Source: Spirochaetales bacterium
GTDB lineage: Bacteria > Spirochaetota > Spirochaetia > Sphaerochaetales > Sphaerochaetaceae
Assembly (NCBI GenBank): GCA_017614625.1
Contig: JAGABK010000061.1
Location: forward strand, 1 to 9,582
DNA length: 9,582 nt
Reading direction: 5' to 3'
In this document: piece by piece, positions 6,663 to 9,582 of the stretch
Layout of the letters: the number at the start of each line of letters is the position of its first letter
Numbering within the stretch: the stretch's first letter is position 1
The notes under the pieces: generated by a model
Database searches by the model: none
The model's input: the letters and a program-made list of their open reading frames with translations, nothing else
What the model was told of the DNA's origin: nothing
Program-made: the position numbers and the translations under genes

Positions 6663-7820
6663 TCAGTTCTTGTCCGGGAACATGATGTCGTCGGAGAAAT
6701 CCTCGTAGTTCCCTTTCTTCGCCGCGCGTCTCTTGTCCGCCCTGTCGCGGGTCTGCCGCTTGTAGGAACGGCCGGAGCTTATGAGCATCGCAATCGGCCT
6801 CGTGGCGTCGACGTTGGCGCAGATGATCTGCAGGATCGAAAGCAGCGGGACGGCAAGGAACATGCCCACGATGCCCCAGATGAAGCCGAAGAGTCCCAGT
6901 CCCACCAGAATGATGAAGGGGCTCAGGTTCAGCGAGTTGCCCGAAAGCCTGGGGTCCAGGAAGTTGCCCACGACGTTCTGGATGAGGACGGCGCTGATGC
7001 CCACGAAGATGATGGGTCCGATGGACGGGGCGAACTGGATTATGGACATGAGTGTCACGAGCACGGTGATGATGATGCTTCCGATCGTCGGGATGAAGTT
7101 CAGCACCACGGCCATGACGCCCCATAGCGGAGCGAAGTCAAGCTTCGCGATCAGTGCCACCACGTAGAACAGCACGCCGGTGAGGACGCTGACGAAGACC
7201 TTGATCGAGATGTACTTGGAGATCTGGTGCACGATCCTGTCCCAGATGACCGACAGTTTGTCCTCATCGTCCTTTCTGATGAAGTTCAGGATCTTGGGGA
7301 TGATCATGTGCCTTTCGCCCAGGAGGAACACCGTCATGAGGACGATCAGGAGGACGTTGCTCAGGACGCTTATGGCCGAGCTCGAGACGCCCCTGAGGAC
7401 CGGCATGATCACGGTTCCGACCCAGTCGATCTTCAGGCTGGAGAAGAATGACATGTCGTCGGGGATGTCGATCCACTTGCCGAACAGGCTCTTGAGGACC
7501 CCGTCCAGGTCGTTGATGCGCGAGCTGTACTGCGGGACCTTCTGTATCAGCAGGTCGACGCTGAAGAACACGAACCAGACGAAGAACAGGACAACGACGA
7601 TGATGATGAGCACGGCGATTATCGTGGCAAGGAATTTAGGGACCTTCGCCTTCTCAAGAGCGGAGACCAAGGGCAGGACCAGAAGGAATATGAAGAAGGA
7701 AAGCAGTATCCTGATGCTCACGCTTCCCAATGCCTTGCACACAGCCAGTACCGCCAGTATCAACATGACGGCAAGGATTGTCTTGATCGCCTTTATTGTT
7801 TTCTCCGTCTTATCACTCAT
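6663..7820 (-). CDS. AI-2E/PerM-family membrane transporter
   Basis: This 385-residue polytopic inner-membrane protein belongs to the family named after the putative AI-2 exporter TqsA and PerM (UPF0118). Family members have been linked to signal export or Na+/H+ exchange; the substrate here is unknown. Hydrophobic segments lie at about 12-33, 36-54, 63-87, 148-168, 208-226, 231-262, 267-285 and 300-334. Family hallmarks are NFIPTIGS (241-248) and DPRLSGNSLNLSPF (289-302) followed by the Gly-rich GLGLFGFIWGIVGMFLAVPL run. The soluble loop at about 88-145 is also typical. The last 35 residues form a strongly basic tail (Arg/Lys-rich 351-369) ending in an acidic patch. The frame is open 60 codons further upstream to 8000, but that part lies inside the divergent methyltransferase gene and reads as unnatural protein. 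The start at MSDKTEK is therefore chosen, next to a predicted promoter. Confidence 0.9.
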   Translation of the reverse strand: MSDKTEKTIKAIKTILAVMLILAVLAVCKALGSVSIRILLSFFIFLLVLPLVSALEKAKVPKFLATIIAVLIIIVVVLFFVWFVFFSVDLLIQKVPQYSSRINDLDGVLKSLFGKWIDIPDDMSFFSSLKIDWVGTVIMPVLRGVSSSAISVLSNVLLIVLMTVFLLGERHMIIPKILNFIRKDDEDKLSVIWDRIVHQISKYISIKVFVSVLTGVLFYVVALIAKLDFAPLWGVMAVVLNFIPTIGSIIITVLVTLMSIIQFAPSIGPIIFVGISAVLIQNVVGNFLDPRLSGNSLNLSPFIILVGLGLFGFIWGIVGMFLAVPLLSILQIICANVDATRPIAMLISSGRSYKRQTRDRADKRRAAKKGNYEDFSDDIMFPDKN

Positions 7821-7827
7821 GTCCCAT

Positions 7828-7856
7828 ATGATAATGCACCTTGGAAAATCCCGCAA
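7828..7856 (-). promoter_or_regulatory. Predicted promoter of the AI-2E-family gene
   Basis: On the minus strand TTGCGG (7856-7851) and TATCAT (7833-7828, 5 of 6) are separated by 17 bases. Seven bases separate the -10 from the ATG at 7820, so the transcript would begin within a base or two of the start codon. No correctly spaced Shine-Dalgarno is present. Confidence 0.5.
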
Positions 7857-7869
7857 TATGGCATAGAAT
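7841..7869 (+). promoter_or_regulatory. Predicted promoter of the trmJ/aminopeptidase operon
   Basis: TTGGAA (7841-7846, 4 of 6), a 17-base spacer and TAGAAT (7864-7869, 5 of 6) form a good sigma-70-like promoter. Six bases (GAGGCC) follow before the ATG at 7876, placing +1 on the A of the start codon. GAGG is only 2 bases from the ATG, too near to act as a normal Shine-Dalgarno. The promoter is interleaved with the minus-strand one. Confidence 0.6.
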
Positions 7870-7875
7870 GAGGCC

Positions 7876-8610
7876 ATGGAAAATTCAGGCAATCTTGACC
7901 GCATTGAGATAATCCTGTGCGACACGCAGGACGGGGCCAACATCGGCAGCGTGTGCCGCGCGATGAAGACCATGGGCCTGACACATCTGACGCTGGTCAC
8001 CGACAGGATCTACGACGAGGAGCGCGTCAGGACGCTGGCGCTGCACGCCTACGACCTGTACGAGAACAGAAAGGAATTCACCGACCTCAGGGACGCCATA
8101 GCCGACAGCATCCTCTCCGTCGCCGCGACGCGCAGGGTCGGGAAAGGCCGCAAGACCAGCCGCGTCAATCCCGAGGAGCTTGCCCGCCACATCAGCGGCA
8201 TGGGAGACGGAAAGGTATCGGTGGTCTTCGGCTGCGAGTCCAACGGACTGTCGGACGAACAGGTGCGCACCTGCTCCATGGTGGTCACCATCCCCACCAG
8301 CGACCGCTTCCCTTCGCTGAATCTCTCGCAGGCCGTGCAGATCATCAGCTACAGCCTCTTCCAGGGCCTGAGCCCGTATGCTAGGGCCTCCCACGTGGTG
8401 CCCTCGGAGAGGATCGACACCGCCGTGTCGGTGTGCATCGATAGCCTGAAAGCCATGGGATACTTCAAAAACGAAGAGGAAAGGTCAAGAACAGGCGAGT
8501 TTCTGACATCGGTCATGGAAAGAGCCGGCCTGACGGAGAACGAGGTCCAGAAGATGGAAAAGATCTTCACGAAGAGCCAGAAAATAGCAAAACACAAGGA
8601 GTTGAAATAG
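7876..8610 (+). CDS. trmJ: tRNA (cytidine/uridine-32-2'-O)-methyltransferase, TrmJ type (SPOUT)
   Basis: This 244-residue protein closely follows E. coli TrmJ in length and layout. TrmJ uses S-adenosylmethionine to 2'-O-methylate position 32 in tRNA anticodon loops. SPOUT motif 1 is NIGSVCRAMKTMGL (22-35), with N22 and the catalytic Arg R28. Motif 2 is VVFGCESNGLS (116-126). Motif 3 is SLNLSQAVQ (147-155), which forms the knot that binds the methyl donor. The C-terminal helical tail, with a Leu-Thr-Glu-Asn-Glu-Val segment, resembles the TrmJ extension. Target position 32 is inferred from the family; other SpoU/TrmH members are possible. The start is the first ATG after a strong predicted promoter. 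It is followed directly by the aminopeptidase gene, whose Shine-Dalgarno lies in its last codons. Confidence 0.85.
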   Translation: MENSGNLDRIEIILCDTQDGANIGSVCRAMKTMGLTHLTLVTDRIYDEERVRTLALHAYDLYENRKEFTDLRDAIADSILSVAATRRVGKGRKTSRVNPEELARHISGMGDGKVSVVFGCESNGLSDEQVRTCSMVVTIPTSDRFPSLNLSQAVQIISYSLFQGLSPYARASHVVPSERIDTAVSVCIDSLKAMGYFKNEEERSRTGEFLTSVMERAGLTENEVQKMEKIFTKSQKIAKHKELK

Positions 8611-9582
8611 ATGAAGAAGACCGTTTTGAGAAAATACGCGCACCTCATCGCGAAGTGCGGAGTCAACGTCCAGAAGGGACAGGACGTCGAGATCCTGACT
8701 GAGCTCGACCAGCCCGAGTTCGTGAAGATGCTCGTCGAGGAATGCTACAAGCTCGGAGCCCGCAAGGTCATCGTGGACTGGGCATACCAGCCGCTGGCAA
8801 GGATCCATACGAAGTACCGCAGCCTGGAGACCATGTCGAAGATGGAGAAATGGGAGGAGGAGCGCTGGCAGCACCGCATGGAGACGCTCCCCTGCAGGAT
8901 TTACCTTGAGTCGCAGGACCCCGACGGACTGAAGGGCATGGACATCAACAAGATGCAGAAGGCCCAGCAGGCCCTGTTCCCCGTGATCCGCAAGTACAGG
9001 GACAAGATGGAGAACAGGTACCAGTGGTGCATCGCCGCGGTTCCGGGAGAGGACTGGGCGAAGAAGCTGTTCCCCGAACTCTCCAGACATCAGGCCGTCG
9101 AGAAACTCTGGGAGGCCATCCTTTCGACCAGCCGCGTGACCGATGACCCGGTCAAGGCCTGGGACGAGCACAACAAGGACCTCATCGCCCGCTGCAAGTA
9201 TCTGAACAGCCTCGGAATCGACGAGCTGCACTACAAGGCGTCCAACGGAACCGACCTCACCGTCGGTCTCATGGAGAAGTCGCGCTTCAACGGCGGCGGA
9301 GACACTTCCCTGTCCAACGGCGTCTACTTCAACCCGAACATCCCCAGCGAGGAATGCTTCACATCGCCCAAGCGCGGCAGGGCCGACGGAATCGTCTACG
9401 CCACCAAGCCGCTCAGCTACCAGGGCCAGCTGATTGACAAGTTCTGGATCCGCTTCAAGGAAGGCAGGGCCGTCGAGTGGCACGCCGAGACCAACAACGA
9501 CATGCTGACCAAGATGATCGAGATGGACGAAGGCTCGCACTACCTCGGCGAATGCGCCCTGGTTCCGGTCGACTCCCCCATC
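8611..9582 (+). CDS. M29-family aminopeptidase, 3' end cut by window
   Basis: The 324 codons present are about four fifths of the usual 410 or so of M29 (AmpS/PepS, thermophilic aminopeptidase) enzymes, cytosolic metallo-exopeptidases that release N-terminal residues from peptides. The N-terminal half opens with a typical RKYAHLIAKCGVNVQKGQDV segment (7-26). The metal site begins at NPNIPSEECFTSPKR (241-255), where E247 or E248 is the first ligand. LGECALVPVDSPI (312-324) contains the second ligand, E314. The remaining His and Asp ligands lie past the window edge. AAGGAG (8596-8601), 9 bases before the ATG, is a good ribosome-binding site. The ATG immediately follows the TAG of trmJ, so the two genes form an operon. 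No damage is visible in the part present. Confidence 0.92.
   Translation, partial: MKKTVLRKYAHLIAKCGVNVQKGQDVEILTELDQPEFVKMLVEECYKLGARKVIVDWAYQPLARIHTKYRSLETMSKMEKWEEERWQHRMETLPCRIYLESQDPDGLKGMDINKMQKAQQALFPVIRKYRDKMENRYQWCIAAVPGEDWAKKLFPELSRHQAVEKLWEAILSTSRVTDDPVKAWDEHNKDLIARCKYLNSLGIDELHYKASNGTDLTVGLMEKSRFNGGGDTSLSNGVYFNPNIPSEECFTSPKRGRADGIVYATKPLSYQGQLIDKFWIRFKEGRAVEWHAETNNDMLTKMIEMDEGSHYLGECALVPVDSPI

Noticed and set aside
7821..8000. A 60-codon upstream extension of the AI-2E-family gene
   Set aside because: It lies within the divergent trmJ coding region and promoter gap, and adds a sequence unlike the family. The start at 7820 has a suitable promoter.
8485..9540. A 351-codon minus-strand frame opposite the aminopeptidase
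   Set aside because: The plus strand encodes clear M29 aminopeptidase motifs; the antisense product has none.
1..9582. Mobile element, defence system, CRISPR or tRNA-associated island
   Set aside because: No transposase or integrase, direct-repeat array, tRNA or composition break was seen on reading both strands.

Overview
The window is a densely packed stretch of GC-rich bacterial chromosome (third codon positions are mostly G or C). It carries nine protein genes, two of them cut by the window edges. I see no RNA genes, mobile elements, CRISPR array or prophage. The gene set points to a bacterium with a two-membrane envelope: a secreted metallopeptidase/propeller protein with a barrel-like end, an MscS channel and a DksA-type regulator. 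A free-standing DbpA RNA-binding domain beside such genes makes me favour a spirochaete, but this is an inference of low certainty that needs a protein search.

Layout. (1) 4958 to 1, minus strand: an apparent four-gene operon. It encodes a cytosolic coiled-coil protein of unknown function, an MscS-type channel, a small single-span membrane protein with a helical tail, and a large exported HExxH peptidase-like protein running off the left edge. Junctions are +21, -4 and +1 bases, so the genes are probably co-transcribed and partly translationally coupled. (2) 5044 to 6190, plus strand, divergent from that operon: a DbpA-type RNA-binding-domain protein overlapping by 11 bases a glyoxalase-II-like metallo-hydrolase. 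(3) 6191 to 6550, minus: a short DksA/TraR-family protein whose stop codon directly abuts that of the hydrolase. (4) 6663 to 7820, minus: an AI-2E/PerM-type membrane protein. (5) 7876 to the right edge, plus: a TrmJ-type tRNA methyltransferase followed with no gap by an M29 aminopeptidase cut at the edge.

The control regions are the most distinctive part. Three genes (starts 4958, 7820, 7876) have a -10-like hexamer ending 6 or 7 bases before the ATG and no properly spaced Shine-Dalgarno. This predicts leaderless or nearly leaderless mRNAs. Several genes behind them or with longer leaders have good Shine-Dalgarno sequences. The 7820/7876 promoters are interleaved, each -35 lying in the other's spacer. 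The DksA-family gene has a promoter bracketed by a 6-base inverted repeat. Apart from the four-gene MscS operon with its unrecognised partners, the genes are ordinary housekeeping or envelope genes. I do not see a defence, mobile or biosynthetic system.
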